Source: Corinectria fuckeliana (lineage: Eukaryota; Ascomycota; Sordariomycetes; Hypocreales; Nectriaceae). Taken from it: a stretch of 64,000 bases of DNA. Shown in pieces: positions 15,001-27,000 of this stretch (the first letter of the stretch is position 1; the number at the start of each line of letters is the position of its first letter). The translations under genes were made by a program, and so were the position numbers. The stretch spans positions 362,818 through 426,817 of the forward strand of contig WPDH01000280.1 in assembly GCA_019137255.1 (NCBI GenBank), read 5' to 3'. The notes under the pieces are model-generated. The model was not told the origin of the DNA and did no database searches. It worked only from the letters and a program-made list of their open reading frames with translations.

Positions 15001-18000
15001 TGACCATCATCACAGTCTGTGTCGGTTGTGCAGACAGTCAAGACGGTACAAACACGAGCTTCACAGGTCTGCCCGGCAGCACAGTCGGCGTCAGATGAAC
15101 AGCCGCCTGTTGCGGGCTGTGTACAGAGCCCTGAGTCGCAAGTCTCGCCGTCGTCACAGTCGTCATCGGATGTACAATTACCGGTTGTAGGTGGTGTACA
15201 GACTCCAGCATCACAAGTCTGCCCGCTCGCGCAGTCGGTATCAGTCGTACACCCAGGTATAGCAGTGGTGCAAACGCCAGATTTGCATGTCTGGCTGCCA
15301 TCACAGTCCGTATCCACAGTACAATTAGGTGGTGCTGCGCAGACTCCAGTGACACAAGTCTGCCCGGTTGCACAGTCGCTATCAGAGGAGCAGGCAATTG
15401 GTGCTATGCAAACACCAGCCTGACAAGTCTGACCGGTTGAACAGTCAGTATCAGTGGTGCATCCTGGCGAGCCAGTGCAGACACCAGCCTCGCAGGTTTG
15501 TCCACTTGCACAGTCTCCGTCAATCGTGCATTCAGGTGTCGTGGGAGTGCAGACCCCGGAATTGCAAGTTTCACCGCTGCCACAATCGCTATCAGAAGAA
15601 CATGTCGTTTGATCAATGCAAGCACCAGCCTCACAGGTCTGGCCAGATGCACAATCTGTGTCAACTGTACACTCGTCTGTGGTAGGGGTGCAGACACCAG
15701 ATTGGCAAGTTTCCCCGGTAGCACAGTCGTTATCTGATATACACGGGGTGGAAACAATGCAAATTCCGGAGTTGCAATTCGAGTCGCCATCACAGTCATC
15801 ATCGGCTGTGCAGGTGGGCGTGCAGACGCCAGATTGGCAGGCCTGTCCACTAGTACAATCGGTGTCTGTCGTGCAAGAAGGAGGAGAGGTTGCGCAAACT
15901 CCAGTTTGACAGGTCTGTCCACTGTCACAGTCGATATCAACCGTGCAAGTAGGCGAAGTGGTTGTGCAAATTCCAGCTTGGCAAGTCTGTCCACCATCAC
16001 AGTCGGTATCGACCGTACATCCAGGCGTGGCAGGGCTGCAGACACCAGCATCGCAAGTCTGTCCAGTCGTACAGTCATCGTCAGAGGAACAGGCAGTGGG
16101 AATAGTGCAGGTCTCTGCGACGCAAGTTTGGCCACTGGTACAATCATCATTAGATGAACAGCCTGTTGTTTGTGGAGTGCAGAACCCGGATTCACAGGTT
16201 TCTCCTGTACCGCAGTCACTATCAGCTGAACAGCCGGTCAAAGTGGTGCAGACCCCAGACGTGCAAGTCTCGCCAGTGCTACAGTCAGTATCTGACGAGC
16301 ATGTAGCTGAGCCATTGCATGTTCCAGAGTCACAGGTCTGGCCGGTTGGACAATCAGCATCAGTAGAACAGCCAGCTGCGGGAGGAGTGCAGACTCCTGA
16401 CTCGCAAGTGTCGCCGTCTGAACAATCCGTATCAGACGAACAACCAGCTGCGGGAGGTTTGCAAGTGCCAGATTCACAATTTTGCCCAGTAGGGCAATCG
16501 TCATCTGATGAACATCCAGATGCTGTAGGAGCAGTGCTAGTTGTGGTAGGCGTATTGCAGACTCCAGATTCACAAGCCGAGTCGCCGGCACAGTCGCTGT
16601 CAGATGAACAGCTAGTCGCTGTGGCAGCAGTGCCAGTTGTGGTAGGCCCGGTACATACTCCAGACTCGCAGCTCTGGCCAGTACCACAATCATCATCAGA
16701 GGAACAGCCTGTTGCAGGAGCGCAAGTGCCAGATACGCAAGTCTCTCCGGTAGCGCAGTCAGCATCGGAGGAACAGCTAGCTATTAACGGACTGCATACC
16801 CCGGCCTGGCATATCTCTCCTGTGGTGCAATCGGTATTAGAGGAGCAACCGCTTGATGTCGGGGTGCAGACACCAGCATTGCAGGTCTGTCCAGAGGCGC
16901 AGTCGGTATCAGATGAGCAAGTAGTTGAGACAATACAGATGCTGTTTTGGCAAGCCTGGTCGTCGGTACAATCAGTATCAGACGAGCAGGTAGCCAAGAC
17001 AATACAGACGCTGTCTTGGCAAGTCTCGCTGTCGGCACAGTCACTGTCAGACGAACAGCCAGTTGTTGTAGGTATAGTGCCAGTTGTTGTAGGTGTGGTG
17101 CTAGTTGTTGTAGGTATGGTGCATACGCCAGATTGGCAAGTCTCGCCGTCGACACAGTCACTGTCAGACGAGCAGCCAGTTGTTGTAGGAATGGTGCTAG
17201 TTAATGTAGACGTAGTGGCACTTATTGCAGGAGTGGTGCCAGTTGCCGTAGGAGAGTTGCATCCGCCAGATTCGCATGTCTGCCCGGCACCACAGTTGTT
17301 ATCAGACGAGCAGCCGTTTATTGTGGGAGTGGTGCCAGTTGCTGTAAGTGTGGTGCATACGCCGGATTGGCATGTCTGTCCAGTACCACAGTCGCTGTCA
17401 GACGAGCAGCCATTTGTCGTCGGATCGGTGCTGGTTGTTGTGGTAGTGGTGCCAGTTATTGTGGGAGCGGTACATATGCCAGATTCGCATGTCTGTCCGG
17501 CACCACAGTCGCTATCGGACGAGCAGGTAGTTGATGCAATACAAGTTCCAGATGAGCAGGTCTCGCCAGGGCTGCAGTCATCCTCAGATGAGCAAGTCAC
17601 TGTCGACGGCGTGCAAATCCCAGTCTCGCAAGTATGGCCAGAAAGGCATTCATCGTCTGAAGTGCATCCACTCGACATCGTACAGACCCCAGATTCACAT
17701 GTTTGTCCAGCAGTACAGTCACCATCAGATGAACAAGCGGCTAGAGTAGTACAGACACCAGATGAGCAGGTCTGGCCTGTATCGCAATCATCGTCGGCTG
17801 AACAATCAGTCGACACGATGCAGATACTAGAGTTACAAGCCTGGCCAAAATCGCAATCAGCATCAGTCGAACAGGTCGCTGTAGGACTGCAGACTCCAGA
17901 GCCACAGGTCTCCCCAGTAGTACAGTCGGTGTCAGAGGAGCAGGCAGTGGAAGCAGTACAAACTCCACCGTCGCAGGTCTGGCCACTGGCACAATCCGTA

Positions 18001-21000
18001 TTAGATGCACAGCCAACAGCAGTACAGACTCCAGAGTTGCAGGTCAGGCCTGTGCTGCAATCTTCGTCTGTCGAACAGCCAGTTGTTATTGTTGTTGTTG
18101 GAGAGTTGCCTGTTGTGGGAGTGATACCTGTTGTGGAAGTAATGCCTGTTTCGGGAGTGATGCCTGTTGCGGGAGTGATACCTGTTGTGGGAGTGATGCA
18201 TATACCGGATTCGCAGGTGTCACCGGTAGCACAGTCATTATCAGTAGAGCAACCGGTTAAGGCAGTGCATATCCCAGAGTCGCAGATCTGGCCCGTGCCG
18301 CAATCATCATCTGTTGCACAGGTATTCGTGGGGAGTGTACAGATACCTGCTTCGCAGGTCTGGCCATCGGTACATTCGTTATCGATCGAGCAGCCAGTCG
18401 TTGTTGGAGTTGTGCCAGTTGTAGTAGGGGCAGTGCCAGTCGCTATAGGATTAGTGTTAGTTATTATGGGAGGAATGCAAATGCCGGATTCGCAAGTCTG
18501 GCCTGTGCCACAGTCGCTGTCAAACGAACAGCCAGTTGATGCAATACAGAGCTCAGAATCGCAGGTTTGGCCCGCGCCGCAATCATCATCTGTTAAACAG
18601 CTAATTGCCGTAGGGCTAGTGCCAGTAGTGCCGGTTGCTGTGGGTGTGGTGCCTGTTGCTATGAGACTGATCCCTATTGTAGAGCTGGTCCCTGTTGTAG
18701 GACTGGCGCATACACCAGATTCGCAAGTCTGGCCAGTACCACAATCGCTATCAGATGAACAGCCAGTTGATACAATACAGATCTCAGAGTCGCAGGTCTG
18801 GTCTATATCACAATCTTCATCTATCAAACAGCTAGTTGCTGTGGGAGCAGTGTCTGTTGCTGTAGGACTGTTCCCTGTTGTAGGACTGTTCCCTGTTGTA
18901 GGACTATTCCCTGTTGTAGGACTGTTCCCTGTTGTAGGACTATTCCCTGTTGTAGGACTGGCGCATACACCAGATTCGCAAGTCTGGTCAGAACTACAGT
19001 CGTTATCAGACAAACAGCCAGTTGATGCAATACAGACTCCAGAGTCGCAGGTCTGGCCTGTGCTGCAATCGTCATCTGTTGAACAGCTAGTTGCTGTAGG
19101 ACTAGTGCCAGTAGTGCCAGTTTCTGCAGAAGTGCCAGTTGATGCAGAAGTGGTGCATACACTAGATTCGCAAGTCTGGCCTATGCCACATTCACCGTCA
19201 GATGAGCAGCCAGTTGATATAATGCAGACCTCAGAGTTGCAGGTTTGGCCTGTGACGCAATCGTCATCTGTCGAACAGCCTGTTGTTGTAGGACTGGTGC
19301 CAGTTGTTGTGGGGGTGGTGCATATACCAGATTCACAAGTCTGGCCTGTGCCACAATCACTATCAGATGAGCAGCCGGTTGATACGATACAGACCCCGGA
19401 GTCGCAGGTCTGGTCTATATCACAGTCGTCATCTATCGAACAGCTAGTTGCTGTGGGATCCGTGACAGATGTTGTGGGAGTGGTGCCAGTTGTTGTAGGA
19501 GTGGTGCAGATACCGGATTCACAAGTCTGGCTTATGCCACAATCGCCGTTAGATGAGCAGCCGGTCGATGTAGTACAGACTCCAGAGCTACAGGTCTGCC
19601 CTGACGTGCAATCATCATCTGTCGAACAGGTAGTCGATGTGGGAGACGTACAAACGCCAGACTCGCAGGTCTCGCCAGTAGCACAATCGCTCTCGGAAGA
19701 GCAGCCGTTGGCAGTACAGACTCCAGCATCACAAGCCTGACCAGTAGTACAGTCGTCATCAGTGGAGCAGGTAGTCAAAGTAACGCAAACTCCATCCTGG
19801 CAAGTCTGTCCATTCGTACAGCCACTGTCCAATGTGCAGCTAGATGTTTTGGGGGGTGCGCAGACTCCAGATTCGCAGGTCGCGCCGGTTGCACAATCTC
19901 CATCGGACGAGCATCCAGATGATGCGGTACAGACACCGCTTTGGCAGGTCTGGTCTGTGTCGCAGTCGTTATCTGTTGTGCACCCGCCCTCGATGCAGAT
20001 ACCGGAGCCGCAAGCCTGACCACTGCCACAGTCATCGTCTATTAAACAAGTGGTTGCAACAACACAAACGCCGGTCTGGCAAGTCTGTCCAGTGGTGCAA
20101 TCATCGTCTTTGGTGCATCCGGTTAATGCAGTGCAAAGCCCGGATTCGCAGGTCTTCCCACTAGGGCAATCAGAGTCAGCCGTACATCCAGTCGAAGTAG
20201 TGCAAACTCCAGATTCGCAAGTCGCATCACTGCTACAGTCATCATCAGATGAGCAAGTAGTTGAAGTTGACACAACGCATGCGTCGTCTTGGCAGGTCTG
20301 GCCTGTAGGACAATCGGCATCGGAGGCACACCCAGCCGTAGTGCAGACACTAGATTTGCAAGTCTCGCCGTCGGCACAGTCGTTGTCAGATGAACAGCCA
20401 GTTGTGGTAGGAGTCGTGTCAGGAGTCGTGCCAGTCGTGCCAGGAGTAGTAGGCATAGTACAAACACCAGACTCGCAAGTCTCGCCGTCGGTACAGTCAC
20501 TATCAAATGAACAGCCAGTTGTAGTAGACGTGATAGGCGTAGTAGGCGTGGTAGGCGTGGTAGGCGTGGTACAGACACTAGACTCACATGCCTGCCCACT
20601 AGGACAGTCAGAGTCGACCGTACATCCAGCCGAATCTGCACAGACACCAGAGGTACAAGTCTGATCACTGCTACAGTCATCGTCCGCTGAACAGGTAGCT
20701 GGTATAGCGCAAGAGCCGTCTTGACAGGTCTGGCCTGTGGGACAATCGGCATCGGAGGAACACCCCGCCGCGGTGCAGACACCAGACTTGCAAGTCTCAC
20801 TGTCGGCACATTCGCTGTCAGATGAACAGCCAGTTGCTGTAGGAGCAGTACCAGTTGTTGTTAGAGCAGCGCCAGTTGTTGTTAGAGCAGTGTCAGATGT
20901 TTTAGGAGCAATGCCAGTTGTTGTAGGAGCAGTGCCAGCTGCGGTAGGCGTAGTGCAAGCGCCAGACTCACACGTCTGGCCCGTAGCGCAATCGCTATCG

Positions 21001-24000
21001 GACTTGCAGCCAGTCGAAGCAGTACAAACACCGCTCTCGCAAGTCTGGTCGGTAGGGCAATCGCTATCAGATGAGCAGGTATCCGATGGGGTGCAGGTAC
21101 CAGAATTGCAAGTCTCCCCGTTACTGCAATTATCATCGGATATACAAGTGGTAGAAGCGGTACACACACCTGCTTCACAAGTCTGGCCAGTACTGCAGTC
21201 GCCGTCAGACGAACATGTAGCTGAAATTTCAGTACAGACACTGGCCTGACAAGTTTCGCCAGTAGCACAATCGCTATCAGATGCACAAGAGGTCGGTGCA
21301 GTGCAGGACCCAGATTCGCAAGTTTCTCCACTACTGCAATCATCATCAGAAGAGCAAGCAGGCAAGGTCGTAGTGCAAACACCATCCTCGCAAGTCTGGC
21401 CAATATCGCATTCGTCATCAGATATGCAAGGAATGGTGACGATGCAAATACCAGAGCCGCAGGTATGGCTATCGCTACAGTCGTCATCAGTGGAGCAGGT
21501 AGGCGGGACAGTGCAAACACCAGCAAGGCAAGTCTGCCCGCTAGAACAGTCGCTGTCGGTCGTACACGATGTCGTGCTGGGGGCGCAAACCCCAGAGTCG
21601 CAAGTTTGGCCGCTACTGCAGTCATCATCTGATGTACAGACAGGTGAAGAAGCAATGCAAACGCCGGAATTGCAAGTCTCCCCAGTAGCACAATCGCCGT
21701 CAGAAGAGCAAGTAGCTGAAGACGCAGTGCAGACACCCGCATCGCAAGTCTGCCCGCTAGGACAGTCGCTGTTGGACGTACACGACGCAGAGTTAGGAGT
21801 ACAGACCCCAGAGTTGCATGTTGAACCACTACTGCAGTCGTCATCAGAAGAGCAGGAAGGCGAAGAAGCAATACAGACACCGGAGTCGCAAGTCTGGCCA
21901 CTGCTACAGTCATCGTCAGATGTACAGGCAGGTGAAGAACCAGTACAAACGCCGGAATCGCAAGTCTCTCCAGTAGCGCAATCGTCGTCAGAAGAGCAGG
22001 TGGTTGAAAGGGCAGTGCAGACACCGGAATCGCAGGTCTCTCCAGTAGCACAATCGCTGTCTACTGAGCATACACTAGGAGGAGTGCAAACCCCAGAGTT
22101 GCAGGTCGATCCACTGCTGCAATCATCGTCGGATGAGCAAGAAGGCGAGGAGGCCGTACAGACGCCAGCCTTACAGGTCTGGCCAGTACTGCAGTCGTCA
22201 TCCAAAGAACAAGTGGGTGAAGAAGCCGTACAGTGGCCAGCCTCACAGGTTTGGCCAGTGCTGCAGTCGTCATTAGATGAGCATGCAGTCGAAGATGCAG
22301 TGCACACGCCAGCCTCACAAGTCTGGCCTGTGTCACAGTCGTCGTCTGTTGTACATCCACCCTCGATACAGATCCCGGACTGGCAGCTGTTGCCTGGATC
22401 ACAATTGTCATCTCCCGTGCAGATAGTTGCGCAGCTACCGGATGCGCAGACTTGGGTCGTGCCACAGTCACTATTTGTTGAGCAGCCAGGAGCCATAGAA
22501 CAGGTCCCGGACTGGCACGTCTGCCCGGAGTCACAATCATCGTCTGTTGAGCACTCAGGAGTCGTAACACAGGCCCCAGACTGACATGTCTGGCCAGTGC
22601 CACAGTCATCGCTAGTTGAGCAATCAGGAGTCGTAGCGCAAGTCCCAGACTGGCACGTCTGACCAGTACCGCAGTCGCTGTCGGTTGAGCAGCCGGCAAT
22701 CGTCGCGCAGGTCCCAGACTGGCATGTCTGGCCAGTATCGCAGTCGTCGTCAGTCGAACATTCGGCCGCTGTGACACAGATCCCGGATTGACAAGTCTCT
22801 CCAGTACCGCAGTCATCGTCAGTCGAACACGATGCCGTAGTCAGAGCGCAAGTCCCAGACTGGCATGTCTGACCAGTACCGCAGTCATCGTCGGTCGTGC
22901 ACGATGTGGTGGTCAAGGCACAAGTCCCGGATTGACAAGTCTCTCCAGTACCACAGTCATCATCCGTCGAACATTCGGCTGTTGTGACACAGGTCCCGTC
23001 CTGACAGGTTTGGCCGACATCGCACTCATCGTCTCCCGTGCATCCGGCCTCGATGCAAATTCCAGACTGACAGCTACTGCTGCTATTGCAGATATCGTCT
23101 GTATCGCAGACAGTCTTGCAGCTTCCAGACTTACAGACCTGGTCAGTACCGCAGTCGCTATCAGTCGAGCACTGTAGTGTTGTGACGCAGGTTCCAGATT
23201 GACAAGTCTGGCCAGTGCCGCAGTCGGCGGTTGTTGAGCAACCAGAAACGCAGCTTCCAGACTGACAGGTTTGGCCCGAGCCGCAGTCGCTGTTTATCGT
23301 ACAAGTTGAAACGCCAAGACAAGTCCCGGATTGGCAGGTTTGGCCGGTAGCACAATCGCTATCTAGGGCGCAGGTCAAGGCTGGTGTACAAGCGCCGCTA
23401 CCACAAACACTGCCTAAATCGCAGTCCGAGTCCTGTGAACAAGTAGGGGCTACAATGCAGGTTCCGGACTGGCAAGTCTGGCCATCGGTGCAGTCGGTAT
23501 TGACAGAACATGTTGTCAGATCGGTGCAAGTCCCGGATTGACAGGTTTGGCCGATAGTGCAGTCAGCATCCGTCGCGCAAGTAGGCGTAACAACACAAAT
23601 TCCAGACTGGCAGGCCTGGCCGCCAGTACAGTCGGCATCGTCAGAACATGTGACAGGTTCGGTACAAGTTCCAGATTGACAAGTCTGACCATCAGCACAA
23701 TCGCTGTCGGCAGAGCATCCATCGGTGGCGCAGATGCCTGACTGGCAGGTTTGGCCGGTGGCGCACGCATCGTCCTTAGTACAGACAGTTAAGCAGCTTC
23801 CAGATTGGCAAACTTGGTCGAGTTCGCAGTCGTCATTTGTAGTGCATCCGGATACGCAGGTTCCGGCCTGGCAAATTTCGCCCGTGACGCAATCTTCCTT
23901 CGTCGAGCATCCGCCGTCGATACAAATTGAAGACTGGCATGACTGCCCGGTTAGGCAGTCGTCGCTTGTCGTACATGGGCGATCAACGCAGGTTCCGTTT

Positions 24001-27000
24001 TGGCAAATTTGGATGTTCAGGCACTCGCCATCTGCAGTGCAACCGCCCTCGATACAAGTGCCAGACTGACAGGTCTCTCCTGTGTTACAGTGATCGGCTA
24101 GATCGCAAGTGCAACTTCCGGATTCACAGGTTTGTCCAGAAGCGCAATCTGAGTCGGAAGAGCATCCGGGTTCTTTGACACAAGCTCCGGACGAACAAAC
24201 TTGGCCAGTGCCGCAATCGGTGTTGGTACTGCACGTGCTCTCAGGGACGCAAACTCCGGCCTGGCATATATCCCCGGTCGAACAGTTGATGTCGGTAATA
24301 CACACCGTGGACGGTGTGCAAGCGCCGCTGCTGCACACGTTGCTGGTGCCACAATCGGAGTCCTGCGTACAAGTAGGGTTAGCAGTGATACAGGACCCGG
24401 ACTGACAACTCTGCCCTGTAGCACAATCGCTGTCTTGGGTGCAGGTCGAGGCCGGTGAGCAAACGCCGCTGCTACACACATTGCCAGTATCGCAGTCCGA
24501 GTCCTGCGTACAGGTAGGGTTAGTATCGGCACACAATCCGGATTGACACGTTTTCCCAGTAGGACAATCGTCATCCAGCGTGCAGCTGTTAGTAGAATTA
24601 GGGACACAAGCACCGGCCACACAGGTCTCGTCTTCGGTGCATTCAGAATCAGAAGTACAATCCTTGCCGGCGACGCAGATGCCGCCATTGCAGACCTTTG
24701 TACCATCACAATCGATCGATGTGACACAAGTTGCGCAAGATCCGTTCTTACAAACCTCGTTTGTGCCGCAGTCGGAGTCCTTAGTGCATTCTGGAGTAGT
24801 GACACATGAACCGTCCTGGCAAGTCTTGCCGCCAGTGCAGTCGGAGTCCTTTGTGCAAGTACCAGTAGGGTCGACGACACAAACATCGCCTTGGCAGATA
24901 TGGTTCGTTCCGCAATCCGAGTCCTTGGTACATTGTGGCGAGGTGACGCAGGAGCCTCCCTCACAGGTTGAACCGCTGGGGCAGTCCGAATCCTTGGTAC
25001 AAGTACCAGCAGGGTCAACAACACAAACAGAATCTTGACAGATTTCGTTCGTACTGCAGTCCGAGTCATCGGTGCATTCTTGTGAGGTGACACAAGAACC
25101 ATTGTCACAAGTCGAGCCGCTGGGGCAGTCTGAGTCTTTGGTACAAGTGCTAGTAGGGTCAGTGACACAAACGGTATCCTGGCAAACCTCGCCAGTGGTA
25201 CAGTCGCTGTCTGATTCACAGCCGTTACCTGCCACGCAGATCTTCCCTACGCAGATCCGAGTGCCATCACAGTCGACTGCAGTGGCACATCCCTTCCGGC
25301 AGGTACCGTCTTGGCAGAGCTCGCTGTCCTTGCAGTCGGAGTCGCTTGTGCATGTAGACGGAACCGACATGCAGTCGCCGTTTTGGCATACCAAGCCAGG
25401 GGCGCAATCCGCGTCCTCTGAGCATTTGCTAGTCGGCGGAGGTACACAGATCTGGGAATCGCAAATGCTGTTGCCACCGCAGTCGGAGTCGACAACGCAT
25501 GGAGTGGTCGTCGGTTTAGACGATGAGGTGGGTGTCGAGGTGAGTAAGGTGGATGTGGTAGATGGGGTGGATGAGATGGATGAGGTGAATGTCGAGGTGG
25601 ATGAGGTGGATGAGATGGCTGAGATGGATGAGGCGGATGAGGTGGATAACTGATTAGGTTCTGTGGCAGAGATTGCAGCAATGCATGAGCCGTCTTGGCA
25701 AACGTCGTCTCCAGTACAGTCCGAGTTTGAAGAGCATGAGTCGCCCTCGGCCTCAGTAACACAAACATCATCTTGGCAAGCCTCGCCAGTCGCGCAGTCG
25801 GTATTGGACTCACAGCCGGTACCTGCCACACAAACCTCCCCTACGCAGATCAGAGTACCGTCACAGTCGACGGTTCTAGCACATGAAGAATGGCATTTCC
25901 CGTTCTGGCAGACCTTGCCGGAGTCGCAGTCTGTATCCGAGCTACAGACTCCGGTGCTGCCAGCTCCGTTGTTGCCATCTCCGCCTCCTTCGATTCCGGT
26001 GGGGGTACAGAAGCCGAGCACGCAAATTTCGTTACTAGAGCAAGTCTCGCCGCCACAGTTGGCGGGGTCGCCTGTAGGGACACAATTTCCCAGGACGCAC
26101 ATGTCGCTCTCGGCGCAATTGGTGTCAACAGAGCCGCAGTTAGTTGACTTTCCAATAGGTGTGCACACTCCCTGAACACAGGCTTCATCAGGCTGGCAGG
26201 TTTGGCCCTGTTGGCGCCGGAGGAGGCGGAGGAGGCGGAGTAGGCGGCTGCTCGAGGCGCCACATGAAGTTGGACTACTGGCGGCAACGCATTGCTCACC
26301 AACACAGAGATTCCCGGTGGTACAACTCGGATTGCATCCTCCAGAGTTGTCACCTGAGCCTCCTGGATTACTTCCGTCTGGGGTACCTTGAGTGCCTTGG
26401 GCGCCACTGTCTTCAGTGATTGTTTCTTGGGAGTCTTGGGAAACTTGAGAGCCTTGGGAGCCTTGGGAGCCATCGCCATTGTCCCCATCGGGAGTTCCTT
26501 CTATACCCTGGTCACCACCATCTCCGGTAGGAGTCCCTTGAGAACCTTGGGAGCTTTGGGAACTTTGGGAACCTTCACCTCCATCAGGAGTGGATTGCGA
26601 ACTCTGATCACCATCTTTTCCATCGGGAGTTCCTTCGATACCCTGGTCGCCATCATCTCCGGTAGAAGTCCCTTGAGAACCTTGGGAGCTTTGGGAGCCA
26701 TCGCCGTTGTCTCCATCGGGATTTCCTTCGGTGCCTTGGTAGCTATCTCCAGTGGGAGTCCCTTGAGAGCCTTGAGAACCTTGAGAGCTTTGGGGACCTT
26801 CACCTCCATCAGACGTGGATTGTGAACCTTGAGAACCTTGATAGCTTTGGGAACCTTCACCTCCGTCAGGAGTGGACTGTGAACCCTGATCGCCATCGTT
26901 TCCATCGGGAGTTTCTTCGGTTCCCTGGTCCCCACTGTCACCAGTGGGAGTCCCTTGTGAACTCCGGGAGGTTTGAGAGCCACCGTCTCCATCAGGAGTG

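Larger units (their letters stand above)
13801..25500 (-). repeat. Cys-module array with variable Thr/Pro-rich spacers
   Basis: The modules follow CxxDxDCxxGQTCxxGVC, with acidic x5 loops such as STDDD and TKDSD. Spacers range from about four residues up to several tens. The longest spacers, about 16500-21000, are mucin-like Thr/Pro/Gly/Ala strings such as TPTTTGTTPTTTG that would be candidates for O-mannosylation. From 24600 to 25500 modules often occur in pairs, KDSDCPSGSTC next to KDSDCGTNEIC. Confidence 0.8.

Noticed and set aside
15943..19740. Plus-strand open frame of 1,265 codons with repeated QVCP/QSLSDEQ-like peptides
   Set aside because: It is the antisense shadow of the Cys-module array. 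The module codons rarely create stops on the other strand, and the peptide has no signal, fold or cysteine pattern. Similar shadows (21301-22584, 1882-2487 and others) were left out for the same reason.
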